This document shows positions 7,760-16,150 of a DNA stretch of 64,000 bases, piece after piece (position 1 is the first letter of the stretch; each line of letters starts with the position of its first letter). The position numbers and the translations under genes were made by a program. The stretch is from NCBI RefSeq assembly GCF_900128485.1, contig NZ_LT635860.1:38853-102852 (forward strand), read 5' to 3'. The notes under the pieces are model-generated. The model was not told the origin of the DNA. It worked only from the letters and a program-made list of their open reading frames with translations, and ran no database searches. The DNA comes from Duodenibacillus massiliensis (GTDB lineage Bacteria; Pseudomonadota; Gammaproteobacteria; Burkholderiales; Burkholderiaceae_F).

Positions 7760-8704
7760 TCACAGGCTGCGGCGTGATTTCACGGGCACGCCGTCGCTTC
7801 GGATGGTGTCAAGCAGAAAACCCCGCGGCAAAACGGGGCCGGCCTTTAAAAATTCCGGATCGCGCTCTGCGCGCCCCGCGGGCTCAAACATCCCGTCAAC
7901 GCTGGAGGGGGAGAGCCCCGACATCAATCCTTCAGGCACGTATTTCACGGGCGTGTGCTTAAAGGTTTCGGTAAACCATCCGCCTTTGGCTGTGCCCTGA
8001 AAGAGGTTTTCAGGCAGTTCCGCGAGTCCTGTTTCGGCAAAGGTCCTCGTAAAAACGAGTGCATCGGGGTTGGCGGAAAAAAGCCGTCCGGGGAGTTTTG
8101 TGAGTTTTCCGCACCCCCTGAAGCTTTCGGTGAAGTCCGCTGCCCTGGGGTTACCGTGAAAAAGCTGCTCGGGGACTTCCGTGAGGCCCGCGCCCGCAAA
8201 AACGCGCGTGAAGTTTTCCGCGTAAATGAGCGGGAAAAAGAGTGACTCGGGAACTGTCGTAAGGGAGTTGGTCCCGGCAAAAAAGCCTGTGAGGTCTTTA
8301 AGCTGCGCGTTGTGGGCAAAAAAGCTCGCGTAAATTGTGGTGAGGTTTGTGAGCGGCGTCTCCGGCGTCGTGAGACTTCCGGCCGCAAGCGGCTCAAGCG
8401 TCGCGCAGTCAGCAATCACCGGGAGAATCTCCGTGAGCGCCGTGGTTTCTTCGGGTAACGTCACAAGCCCTGCGGGCCAGACGCCCCCGAAGTCAAGGGT
8501 CATCGTATGTTCGCCCTTTAAAAAGGTCTTCACATACGCAAACTCGTCGTCTTCACGAAGCTGCAGGCGGCGTTTTTCCCCGTCAATCGTCAGAGTCACC
8601 CAGCTTAATTCGGGCGAGAGGTGCGCCACGCGGTTAAACCGCACGGCAACGTCTTTTTTGCGCTCGTGCACCGTCAAGGCAAGTGTCAGTACGTCGTTAC
8701 TCAC
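7760..8704 (-). CDS. short-repeat protein resembling BspA/DUF285-type repeats
   Basis: A 314-residue protein. Residues about 110-270 hold five or six imperfect repeats of about 30 residues with the pattern F-x-x-x-FxGxxxLTxLPxxLF followed by xxNPxA. Examples are FAGTNSLTTVPESLFF, FAGAGLTEVPEQLFHGNP, FRGCGKLTKLPGRLFSANP and FAETGLAELPENLFQG. This resembles BspA/DUF285-type leucine-rich repeats. The first 100 residues are beta-rich and unlike anything recognised. There is no signal peptide. The GTG start overlaps the stop of the upstream gene (GTGA), so the pair is translationally coupled. Function unknown; binding or adhesion is a guess from the repeat type. Confidence 0.72.
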   Translation of the reverse strand: MSNDVLTLALTVHERKKDVAVRFNRVAHLSPELSWVTLTIDGEKRRLQLREDDEFAYVKTFLKGEHTMTLDFGGVWPAGLVTLPEETTALTEILPVIADCATLEPLAAGSLTTPETPLTNLTTIYASFFAHNAQLKDLTGFFAGTNSLTTVPESLFFPLIYAENFTRVFAGAGLTEVPEQLFHGNPRAADFTESFRGCGKLTKLPGRLFSANPDALVFTRTFAETGLAELPENLFQGTAKGGWFTETFKHTPVKYVPEGLMSGLSPSSVDGMFEPAGRAERDPEFLKAGPVLPRGFLLDTIRSDGVPVKSRRSL

Positions 8705-10140
8705 AGCGTTTCTCCTTCGGTGTCGCTTCTCTCAGACAAGGGCGAGGCCCAGGCGTCCAGGCGCTTATTGCGGCTGCGCTCGGCGTAGGAGCGAGGCAGC
8801 CGCATCAGGCGTTTACAGAAAGCAAAGGCACCGGTGACGGAAACGTCCGGGGCAATGCCTTCCAAGAGCCGGTCAGGGGCTTCTTCAAGGCGGATGCACC
8901 CCGCAAAGGCTTCATCAAAAACGCGGATGTCGCCCGCAATCGCACGGAAGAGGTGCTCCGGAACGGAAATGAGTTCCCGGCAGTCCGCGGCCCACCCTGT
9001 GAAGTCTCCGCAGTTCGCGGCGTCTCGGGGATAAAAATCCGGCAGGGCCGAATAGATGCGCCGCACGCAGGCCGTAAGCCTGAAGGGCCGCACGGGTTCG
9101 GCAATCGTGCTCATCAGCCGCACGCGGTAGTGCCCGGTTTTTTCCCACGTGTGCCGGATTTCAGGCGCCGCCTCAAAAGCGATGCGCTCTGACGTGCCGT
9201 CGCCCCAGTCAATGAGAAAGTCCCCGGGCGCGGCGGTATCCATGGGGTAAAAACGGACGACGGGTGTGTCAACGCCCGCCTTCACCGTTACCTCAAACTC
9301 AAAGGCAGGGTCGGTTTCGTTGGCGTCAGGCCTTACCCACCCCAAGTCCGGCCTGTCTTCGCGCTTAAAGGGCGCAAAAAACTGCGGAGCAGCGCCTGCC
9401 ATCAGCTCCTCGGAACAGTAGGGTACCGCCTCGCCAGCAAAGGGATTGGCCATGCGCGAGATGGGGCACCCCGCAAAGGCGCGGCGCACGTAGGAGTCTG
9501 CATCACAGGCTGAAAGAAGCCCCGCGGGAATTTCGGTAAGAAGCGAATTTTCAAAAACGGACGCGGCCGACGCGATGTATTTGAGCGGCGAAAAAAGGCC
9601 CGGCGCGACGTGCGTCACCGACACCGCTTCAAATGCGTGATCAAGCACTGAAATCTCGGGGTTGGCGGCCAAAAGGTCGGGTACGACGGACGCGAGTTTC
9701 GCATGCGCCGCACCCGCCGCGGGTTTTACAAGCTGCGGCAGGGTGTCAGAGGGCAAAACGCGGCCTCGGGCATCCGTTTCGCCGCGCGTGAGTTTGGGTA
9801 AAGCGGCGTCAATGGAAACCGTTTCGTCCGGCAGTTGCGCAAGCGGCAGAAACCCGCCCGCGCAGCCGATTCTCACCTGGTAGCGCCCGGGCGTTTTGTA
9901 GCTGTGGGTAAAGTGCGCAAGAGCCGTGAAGTTGTCGTCTTCGGCCATCGCCTCAATATCGGCAATGCCCGCAACGCAGGTTAAAGCCTCATCGGTGCCG
10001 TCGCCCCAGTTCACCATGAGGCTTCCCAGAGCTTTGGCCGCGGGCCCGGGAACTTTATAAAGCGTGAGCCCGACCGGGGCATCCGCGGTGACTTCCACCG
10101 TAAAGACGCAGGCCGCAGGAAAGTAGGAGAGCACCGCCAT
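8701..10140 (-). CDS. PKD-like domain protein with short F/L/P repeats
   Basis: 479 residues from ATG 10140. Two PKD-like units are visible. The first (about residues 35-90) has VNWGDGTDEA and HSYKTPGRYQVRIG; the second (about 290-340) has IDWGDGTSERI and HTWEKTGHYRVRLMS. WGDGT plus an H-x-Y/W...G-x-Y-x-V-x-L strand is the PKD hallmark. After each unit come degenerate repeats (FxGCxxLxxxPxxLL), like those of the downstream partner. No signal peptide or membrane segment is seen, which is unusual for PKD proteins. The start lies just inside the end of serB and the stop overlaps the next gene, so all three are coupled. Role unknown. Confidence 0.75.
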   Translation of the reverse strand: MAVLSYFPAACVFTVEVTADAPVGLTLYKVPGPAAKALGSLMVNWGDGTDEALTCVAGIADIEAMAEDDNFTALAHFTHSYKTPGRYQVRIGCAGGFLPLAQLPDETVSIDAALPKLTRGETDARGRVLPSDTLPQLVKPAAGAAHAKLASVVPDLLAANPEISVLDHAFEAVSVTHVAPGLFSPLKYIASAASVFENSLLTEIPAGLLSACDADSYVRRAFAGCPISRMANPFAGEAVPYCSEELMAGAAPQFFAPFKREDRPDLGWVRPDANETDPAFEFEVTVKAGVDTPVVRFYPMDTAAPGDFLIDWGDGTSERIAFEAAPEIRHTWEKTGHYRVRLMSTIAEPVRPFRLTACVRRIYSALPDFYPRDAANCGDFTGWAADCRELISVPEHLFRAIAGDIRVFDEAFAGCIRLEEAPDRLLEGIAPDVSVTGAFAFCKRLMRLPRSYAERSRNKRLDAWASPLSERSDTEGETL

Positions 10141-10144
10141 GGCG

Positions 10145-11041
10145 TTATTCCGTGTAGGCTTCAAGTCGCGGAGCCGTTTCGGCAAAAAGTTTTAAGAGCG
10201 CGTCAAACCCGCAGTTATCAAGCGTAATGCCGCAGTAGGGGCGGAGCACCTTCTTGGGCCGAAACCCCACACCCAGGCCCGCGGCCGAAACCATCAGAAT
10301 GTCGTTGCTGCCGTCCCCGCAGCAGACAGCTTCGCGCGGCGTCGCCCCCAGTGCCTTCATCGTTTTTTCCACAAAGGCGAGTTTCCCTGCGGCGTTGATA
10401 ATGGGGCCGTTATCCGGGCCCGTGACCTCTCCGGTAAAGAGTCCGTTTTCAATGCCGATGACGTTACTGTGGTAACCCGTCATGCCGAGCGATTCGGCCA
10501 AGGGCTTTGTCATCGCGGTAAAGCCGGAACTTAAGACATAGGTTTTAACGCCGTGCGCGTGAAGGGCTTTCAATAGTTCGGGCACACCCGGATTGATTTT
10601 TGTGTGTGCCCGTACGGTCTCAAGCGCCTGCGCGTCGTGGCCTTTGAGAAGCGCCACGCGTGCCCTGAGGCTTTCGGCGTAATTTTTGATGGTCCCTTGC
10701 ATTGTGCCCGCGGTGATTCTCGCGCACTCTTCGCCGGTGCCGCAGATTTCCGCCATTTCGTCCAAGGTTTCCGTTGTGACGAGCGTTGAATCCATGTCAA
10801 AGAAAAAGGCCTTAAAGGACGCGAGCATCAGTTCGCCCGGCGTAAAGACTGAGTCGCAGTGCGCTTCAGCCGCTTTTGCCTTCGCAGCGTCGCGCACGCT
10901 CTCCTCGGGCGTCACGTCCGTAAAGCGCACAACGCCCGGCCCCGTGAGAACGGCGTGCGCCGTCAAGAGTTCCCGTGTTTCCCGGATAAAGGCGTCGTCA
11001 AAAAAGGGCGCGAGACAGACAAAATTGCTTTGAGCCGGCAT
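10145..11041 (-). CDS. serB: phosphoserine phosphatase
   Basis: 298 residues. SerB releases phosphate from O-phosphoserine, the last step of serine synthesis. The HAD core starts near residue 87 with FFFDMDSTLVTTETLDEMAE (nucleophile Asp in DMDST), then YVLSSGFT (motif II), a Lys-containing region, and CCGDGSNDILM (motif III, Mg2+ ligands). The preceding ~85 residues correspond to the ACT-like N-terminal domain of longer SerB proteins. It lies 25 bp after the PNPOx-like gene and is followed immediately by the PKD/repeat pair. Confidence 0.93.
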   Translation of the reverse strand: MPAQSNFVCLAPFFDDAFIRETRELLTAHAVLTGPGVVRFTDVTPEESVRDAAKAKAAEAHCDSVFTPGELMLASFKAFFFDMDSTLVTTETLDEMAEICGTGEECARITAGTMQGTIKNYAESLRARVALLKGHDAQALETVRAHTKINPGVPELLKALHAHGVKTYVLSSGFTAMTKPLAESLGMTGYHSNVIGIENGLFTGEVTGPDNGPIINAAGKLAFVEKTMKALGATPREAVCCGDGSNDILMVSAAGLGVGFRPKKVLRPYCGITLDNCGFDALLKLFAETAPRLEAYTE

Positions 11042-11066
11042 GGATGGTTTCCTTTTTCTTTTGGGA

Positions 11067-11597
11067 TTACGAACGGGTCAGCAGCGGTTTAATTTTGTCC
11101 CAGCCGCGGGACTTACCGGAAATGCGTGTCACGGTCATTTTCCAGACCTCAACCGTGTCGCCCTCGCGGTCGTAGTAGGCAGAATTTTGTTCAGCCGACT
11201 GTCCGGGCACGTGCTGCGCACAAATCAGTAACGCAGCCTCTTTACGCTCCCGGGCATCGGTGATGCGGCTTGCGGTGCCTTCTAAAACGGCACTGGCGTA
11301 ATTCACCGAATAAGCCGGGACGTCCACCGCTTCGTACGCAACAAAGCAAAGCGAAACCTTGGGATTCGCGTCAATGTTGTCGCCCTTGCGGCTTTTCATG
11401 AATGTCCCGTGCCAGTAAACGTTGCCTTCGGCGTAAACGGCGTTTACCGGTACTCCGTAGGGAACGCCCGCGGCGTCAGCCGTACTTAAAACGGCATGCG
11501 GGGCGTGACGGACAATCTGAAGCGCCTCATCTTCGGTAAGCTGACGGTCCCTGCGCCGCAAGGGGCGCTGCGCCGTGGTTTTGATGGTTTCTGTCAT
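11067..11597 (-). CDS. pyridoxamine 5'-phosphate oxidase-like flavoprotein
   Basis: 176 residues of the split-barrel FMN-binding fold. The core LSTADAAGVPYGVPVNAVYAEG, the strand YWHGTFMKSRKGDNIDANPKV and VSLCFVA are typical of the NimA / pyridoxamine-oxidase-like branch. Members bind FMN, haem or F420, and some reduce nitroimidazoles. The exact reaction cannot be told from sequence. Its ATG follows the mfd stop codon with no gap (TAA-ATG), so expression is probably coupled to mfd. Confidence 0.82.
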   Translation of the reverse strand: MTETIKTTAQRPLRRRDRQLTEDEALQIVRHAPHAVLSTADAAGVPYGVPVNAVYAEGNVYWHGTFMKSRKGDNIDANPKVSLCFVAYEAVDVPAYSVNYASAVLEGTASRITDARERKEAALLICAQHVPGQSAEQNSAYYDREGDTVEVWKMTVTRISGKSRGWDKIKPLLTRS

Positions 11598-14500
11598 TTA
11601 TTCTGTCTCCGGACTTGCTGCCAGCAGGGGATTTGTGATCGTGCGGATCGCTCTGAGCCTTGTTTCCAGATCCGTGGTTGCTGCGGTCATGCGCATCTTT
11701 TGGGGGCCGAGCATTTTGAGATCCCTGCGGCTTTGTAAGAGTTTAATGAGTGCGATCGGTTCAAACCGCGGCTTTTCCTTAAACGTAAAGACGATTGCCG
11801 TGTCGGCGGCGTCAATCTTGCTGATCCCGATGCGCGTCGCGGCAATTCTCAAACGGTGCACGGCAATGAGGGCCTTGGCGGCATCGGGGAGCCTGCCGAA
11901 CCGGTCGTTGATGTCGTCAATCGTGCGCTCCAAATCGGTGAGGTTGTCGGCCGCTGCAAGTTCTTTGTAGAGCCCCAGACGCACGGCCACATCGGGCACA
12001 TAGTCCGCGGGAAGGACCGCCGGCATATGAAGGTTGATTTCGCTCATCGAGGCAAAGGGCGCTTCAAAGTCTGGCGTTTCGCCGCGCTTAAGAGCCTTTA
12101 CGGCGCTTTTCAACATCTGGCTGTAAAGGTCAAAGCCCACCTGCGCCATTTCGCCGCTTTGTTCGTCCCCGAGCACTTCACCCGCACCGCGGATTTCAAG
12201 GTCGTGCATGGAAAGGTAAAAGCCGCTTCCCAAATCTTCGAGGTTTTGAATGGCGTCCAGGCGCTTCTGGGCATTTTTGGTAATCGCTTCTTCGCCCGGA
12301 GTCATCAGATACGCATAGGCCTGATGGTGGCTGCGGCCCACGCGTCCGCGCAACTGGTGCAGCTGCGCGAGGCCAAACATATCCGCCCGGTGAATGAGGA
12401 TGGTGTTGGCGTTAGCAACATCAATCCCCGTTTCAATGATCGTGGTACACAGAAGCACGTTGTAGCGCTGCTGATAAAAGTCGCGCATGATGTGCTCGAG
12501 TTCTCTTTCGCCCATCTGGCCGTGCGCGACCGCAATGCGCGCTTCAGGCAGAAGCTTTGAGAGCCTTTCAAAGCGGGCCTGAATCGTGTCCACTTCGTTA
12601 TGCAGAAAATAGACCTGACCGCCGCGCTTAAGTTCACGGATCACGGCTTCGCGGATCAATTCATCGCTTTCGCGCCGCACAAAGGTTTTAATCGCAAGGC
12701 GCTTTTGCGGGGCTGTGGCAATCACGGAAAAGTCGCGGATTCCCTCAAGGCTCATCGCAAGCGTTCTCGGAATGGGCGTTGCCGTGAGCGTCAAGACGTC
12801 CACTTCGGCTCTCAGAGCCTTCAGCCGCTCTTTCTGCCTGACGCCGAACCGGTGTTCTTCGTCGATTACGACGAGCCCTAAGCGTGCAAATTCTACTTTT
12901 TCACTTAAAAGCTTGTGGGTGCCGACGGCAATATCAATGGTGCCCGCTTTTAAGCCTTCAATCGCCTGCGTGGTTTCTTTGCCGGACCTAAAACGCGAGA
13001 GCTCGGCAATCTTTACGGGCCAGGCGGCAAAGCGGTCGCGGAAGGTCTGCGCGTGCTGTTCCGCCAGAAGCGTCGTGGGGCAGAGAACCGCCACCTGTTT
13101 GCCGTTCATTGCAGCCACAAACGCGGCGCGCAGCGCGACTTCGGTTTTCCCGAACCCCACGTCCCCGCACACCAGCCGGTCCATGGGTTTGGCGGCGAGC
13201 ATGTCCCCGATCACGGCGTCAATGGCAGCAGCCTGATCCGGGGTTTCCTCAAAGGCAAAACCCTCGCAGAAGGCTTCATAGTCTTTGGCGTGCTTTTCAA
13301 AGGCAAAGCCTTTTCGTGATTCACGTACGGCGTAGAGGTTCAAGAGTTCCGCTGCCGTATCGCGCACCTTCTGCGCGGCTTTTTTCTTTGCTTTTTCCCA
13401 GTCGCCGCGCCCGAGCGAATGCATGGGGGCGTGTTCGGCGTCTGCGCCCGTGTAGCGGCTGATTAAATGCAGCTGCGACACGGGAACGTAGAGTTTGGCG
13501 TCGTTGGCGTAGTCAATACGCACGAATTCCGACGGACCTTCGTCGCTAGTGAGCGACTCAAGCCCTACATAGCGCCCCACGCCGTGATCAAGATGCACGA
13601 CGGGGTCGCCGGGTTTAAGTTCCGAAATATCACGGATCACCGCCTCAACGCGCGTCGTGGAATCCTTGATGCGCGAGCGGCGCTTGACGGCTCTGATGTC
13701 GTAAAGTTCGTTTTCGGTGATAAGCGCAAGGGCGGGGGCTTCGGCTTCAAAGCCTTCGGCCGCAGGCCCCACGGACATCATCAAAGGCGCCGTACTTTCC
13801 AAAAACGCCGTGAAGTTGCCGGCACAAGCCATCTTGAAGTCGTTTTGCGCGAGCATTTCCTCAATGCGCGCAGTGCGGCCCGTGCTCGTCGTGCAGATTA
13901 AAACGCGGCGCTTCTGGAGGCGGGCCTTCGTGAGGTAGGTCTTGAGCCCCGCAAAGGGGTCGGCCGCGTTGCGGTTCACGGTCACCGAAAGTGCTGCGGC
14001 TGCGGGCTGCGTTTTAAGCGCGAGCCTGGCAAAGCGCGCAAGATGCGTGAAAAACGCGTCCGGCGCATCGGCAATCCGTTCGGGCGCAAGTGCCGGGCGC
14101 TCTTCATCGTGCGAGAGGAAACGCCAGCGGTCGGTGATTTCCGTGTGAAAGCGGGTTAAGGCCTGATTGACGTCACCGGACAAGACAATGAGGGTGTCGG
14201 CGGGAAGGTAGTCCGCCAGCGTTGCCGTTTCTTTGAAAAAAAGCGGCAGATAGTATTCGATGCCGGCGGCGGCAATGCCTTGTCCCATGTCCTTATACAC
14301 AACGGACTTATTGGGGTCACCCGGGAAGGTTTCGCGCCAGGCTGAGCGAAAGGCGTTGCGTGCGGCTTCATCCATCGGAAATTCGTGTCCGGGGAGGATG
14401 CGGATTTCGTCGATATCGTCGCCCGAGCGCTGCGTTTCCGTGTCAAACGTGCGGATCGTTTCAATCTCGTCGTCAAAAAGGTCGAGCCGGAAGGGGGCTT

Positions 14501-15095
14501 GCGACCCCATCGGAAAGACGTCGACGATCCCGCCGCGCACACAGAATTCGCCCGGAGCCATGACCTGCTCGACGCTCCCGTACCCGGCCTGCACGAGGTT
14601 GGTGCGCAAGACCCCGACGTCAAGTTGCTGCCCCTTTTTGTAGAAAAAAGACGACCCCAAAATAAAAGAGGGGGGCGCAAGCCGCTGCGAAGCGGTTGCG
14701 GCCGACGTGAGAATCACGTCGCAGTGGGCTTTGCTTTCGGCGCCCTTTTCCCGCGCCTGGGCGTTGACGACAAGTTTCCAAAGCGTCTCAAGCCGTTCGC
14801 TTACCAGGTCCTCGTGCGGACTCATCGTGTCGTAGGGAAGCGTCTCCCAGTCGGGGAGCACGGAGACTCTCAGCGTCGGATCAAACCAGGTGAGTTCGTC
14901 GGCAAGCTTAATCATGTCGCCCGCGTCGGCGCAGACGATGACCGCAAGGCGTTTTTCAGCGCGCGCACTGCGAACGATTTCGGCGGCAGAAAGCCCGAGA
15001 CTGATGCCCGCGTCGGCCGTAAGGTCGGTCTTTTGTGCGGGCGCCGGCAAACGAAAGCCGTCCGGAAAAACGTGTGGAAATTTGGGTTCCGGCAT
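11598..15095 (-). CDS. mfd: transcription-repair coupling factor
   Basis: 1165 residues, the normal size. Mfd removes RNA polymerase stalled at DNA damage and recruits UvrA. Domains in order are: the UvrB-like N-terminal module (WFDPTLRVSVLPDWETLPYD); the RNA polymerase interaction domain with HLDHGVGRYVGLE; the RecG-like translocase with Walker A GDVGFGKTEVALRAAF and the DEEH box VVIDEEHRFGVRQKERLK; LTLTATPIPRTL; helicase motifs LCTTIIETGIDVANANT and QLRGRVGRSHHQAYAYL; and the C-terminal TRCF domain near VRLGLYKELA. It appears to head a string with the PNPOx-like gene and serB. Confidence 0.97.
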   Translation of the reverse strand: MPEPKFPHVFPDGFRLPAPAQKTDLTADAGISLGLSAAEIVRSARAEKRLAVIVCADAGDMIKLADELTWFDPTLRVSVLPDWETLPYDTMSPHEDLVSERLETLWKLVVNAQAREKGAESKAHCDVILTSAATASQRLAPPSFILGSSFFYKKGQQLDVGVLRTNLVQAGYGSVEQVMAPGEFCVRGGIVDVFPMGSQAPFRLDLFDDEIETIRTFDTETQRSGDDIDEIRILPGHEFPMDEAARNAFRSAWRETFPGDPNKSVVYKDMGQGIAAAGIEYYLPLFFKETATLADYLPADTLIVLSGDVNQALTRFHTEITDRWRFLSHDEERPALAPERIADAPDAFFTHLARFARLALKTQPAAAALSVTVNRNAADPFAGLKTYLTKARLQKRRVLICTTSTGRTARIEEMLAQNDFKMACAGNFTAFLESTAPLMMSVGPAAEGFEAEAPALALITENELYDIRAVKRRSRIKDSTTRVEAVIRDISELKPGDPVVHLDHGVGRYVGLESLTSDEGPSEFVRIDYANDAKLYVPVSQLHLISRYTGADAEHAPMHSLGRGDWEKAKKKAAQKVRDTAAELLNLYAVRESRKGFAFEKHAKDYEAFCEGFAFEETPDQAAAIDAVIGDMLAAKPMDRLVCGDVGFGKTEVALRAAFVAAMNGKQVAVLCPTTLLAEQHAQTFRDRFAAWPVKIAELSRFRSGKETTQAIEGLKAGTIDIAVGTHKLLSEKVEFARLGLVVIDEEHRFGVRQKERLKALRAEVDVLTLTATPIPRTLAMSLEGIRDFSVIATAPQKRLAIKTFVRRESDELIREAVIRELKRGGQVYFLHNEVDTIQARFERLSKLLPEARIAVAHGQMGERELEHIMRDFYQQRYNVLLCTTIIETGIDVANANTILIHRADMFGLAQLHQLRGRVGRSHHQAYAYLMTPGEEAITKNAQKRLDAIQNLEDLGSGFYLSMHDLEIRGAGEVLGDEQSGEMAQVGFDLYSQMLKSAVKALKRGETPDFEAPFASMSEINLHMPAVLPADYVPDVAVRLGLYKELAAADNLTDLERTIDDINDRFGRLPDAAKALIAVHRLRIAATRIGISKIDAADTAIVFTFKEKPRFEPIALIKLLQSRRDLKMLGPQKMRMTAATTDLETRLRAIRTITNPLLAASPETE

Positions 15096-15193
15096 GTTGC
15101 AAGAATGAGCCCGCTGCGGGCGGGCTTACGGACAAAAATGTGTGGTGCCCGTATTGTAGACGGCCACCGGCGGCTTTCTTTGTTTGGAAAATG

Positions 15194-15769
15194 TTACTTC
15201 TGCCCGAGAAGTCCCGCCTTTAACGTATCGTCAATGGCGTCAGCGCCGATCCAGATTCTCAGCACCGCGTTAAAAAGTGCCCGGCCGCCGATGCCGTTAC
15301 CCACAAGATTTCCGTTAAGCGTCACGGACGTGTCCTTTCCGTCAAAGGAAAAGTCCACGGCATCACCGGTTTTAACGTCACCGATTTTGTCCATGACGGC
15401 AATAAGCCGCGTGACTTCTGCGTCAATGGAGGCAAGTTCCTTTTCGGGCGTGTTGTCTTTAAGCCCGTCCTTGAGTGCATCCACAAAACTTTTGGCGGAA
15501 ACGTTACGCATGAGAATGAGGCGCACGCGTACGGCACCGGTCTGCGAGAGAACGGCCTCTAGCGTCTGAGCTTTCGCAGGGAGGTAGAGACCCGCCGTGT
15601 AAACGCGGAAAAAGAGTTTCTTTCTGAGTCCTGCGCCGTTAAGAACCAGGTTTTGGCCGGCAACGGCAGAGGTGTCATCAAACGTTGTGCCTTCGACGGT
15701 GACGGAGGCCTGAGCAGAGCCCGCGATCAGTGCCGAGCACACAAGCGCGGCAAGTGTGGTTTTTGTCAT
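15194..15769 (-). CDS. secreted chalcone-isomerase-like protein
   Basis: 191 residues with a Sec signal peptide (MTKTTLAALVCSALIAGSAQA). The remainder VTVEGTTFDD...LNGAGLRKKLFFRVYTAGLYLP and the later LFNAVLRIWIG match bacterial chalcone-isomerase-like proteins of the periplasm, which are thought to be fatty-acid-binding or of unknown role rather than flavonoid enzymes. The ATG at 15769 is preceded by AAAGGAACTGTC and is preferred over a 40-codon upstream extension that has no ribosome-binding site and would bury the signal peptide. Confidence 0.82.
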   Translation of the reverse strand: MTKTTLAALVCSALIAGSAQASVTVEGTTFDDTSAVAGQNLVLNGAGLRKKLFFRVYTAGLYLPAKAQTLEAVLSQTGAVRVRLILMRNVSAKSFVDALKDGLKDNTPEKELASIDAEVTRLIAVMDKIGDVKTGDAVDFSFDGKDTSVTLNGNLVGNGIGGRALFNAVLRIWIGADAIDDTLKAGLLGQK

Positions 15770-15970
15770 GACAGTTCCTTTGCGTGAAGTTCGGATTTTG
15801 ACGCGTTGCGGCTGTTTCTGGCTTCGGCTGTTTGGCTGACTCCATGGCGCTGGAAAGGCGTTTGAAAATGATTCGAACTTGCCATACACTCGCGCTCCCT
15901 GTACGTCATTTGTCCTGCGGTTTTTGCCGTAGGTACTGACGAAAATTGAATCCCATCAAAGGAAATCATC

Positions 15971-16138
15971 ATGGAATTTTTAGAGTTCGTGATGCTTTTT
16001 ATTGCCGTGCTTTTGATTCTCTTTAAGCCGGAAAAAGAAAAGCTCGCGTGGTGGCTGACCGTTGTCAGCTGGTTTGCCGTGGTCTTTATGTATGTGGGCC
16101 ACGTTTCGACCGCCATTTTCGGCATGCCCAACGTTTAA
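15971..16138 (+). CDS. dba: Dba-like small membrane partner of DsbI
   Basis: A 55-residue protein, MEFLEFVMLFIAVLLILF then KPEKEKLAWWLTVVSWFAVV, ending in HVSTAIFGMPNV. It has two membrane segments joined by a charged turn. Its position 12 bp before a DsbI gene and its size match Dba, the small protein encoded before dsbI in epsilonproteobacteria and needed there for DsbI. The stop is followed by GGAGGAGTG, the ribosome-binding site of dsbI, so the two are co-transcribed. Assignment is by context and topology. Confidence 0.7.
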   Translation: MEFLEFVMLFIAVLLILFKPEKEKLAWWLTVVSWFAVVFMYVGHVSTAIFGMPNV

Positions 16139-16150
16139 GGAGGAGTGCAA

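Noticed and set aside
14385-15569. 394-codon plus-strand frame across the mfd start
   Set aside because: It runs antisense through mfd, the intergenic gap and the chalcone-isomerase-like gene, with no domain resemblance.
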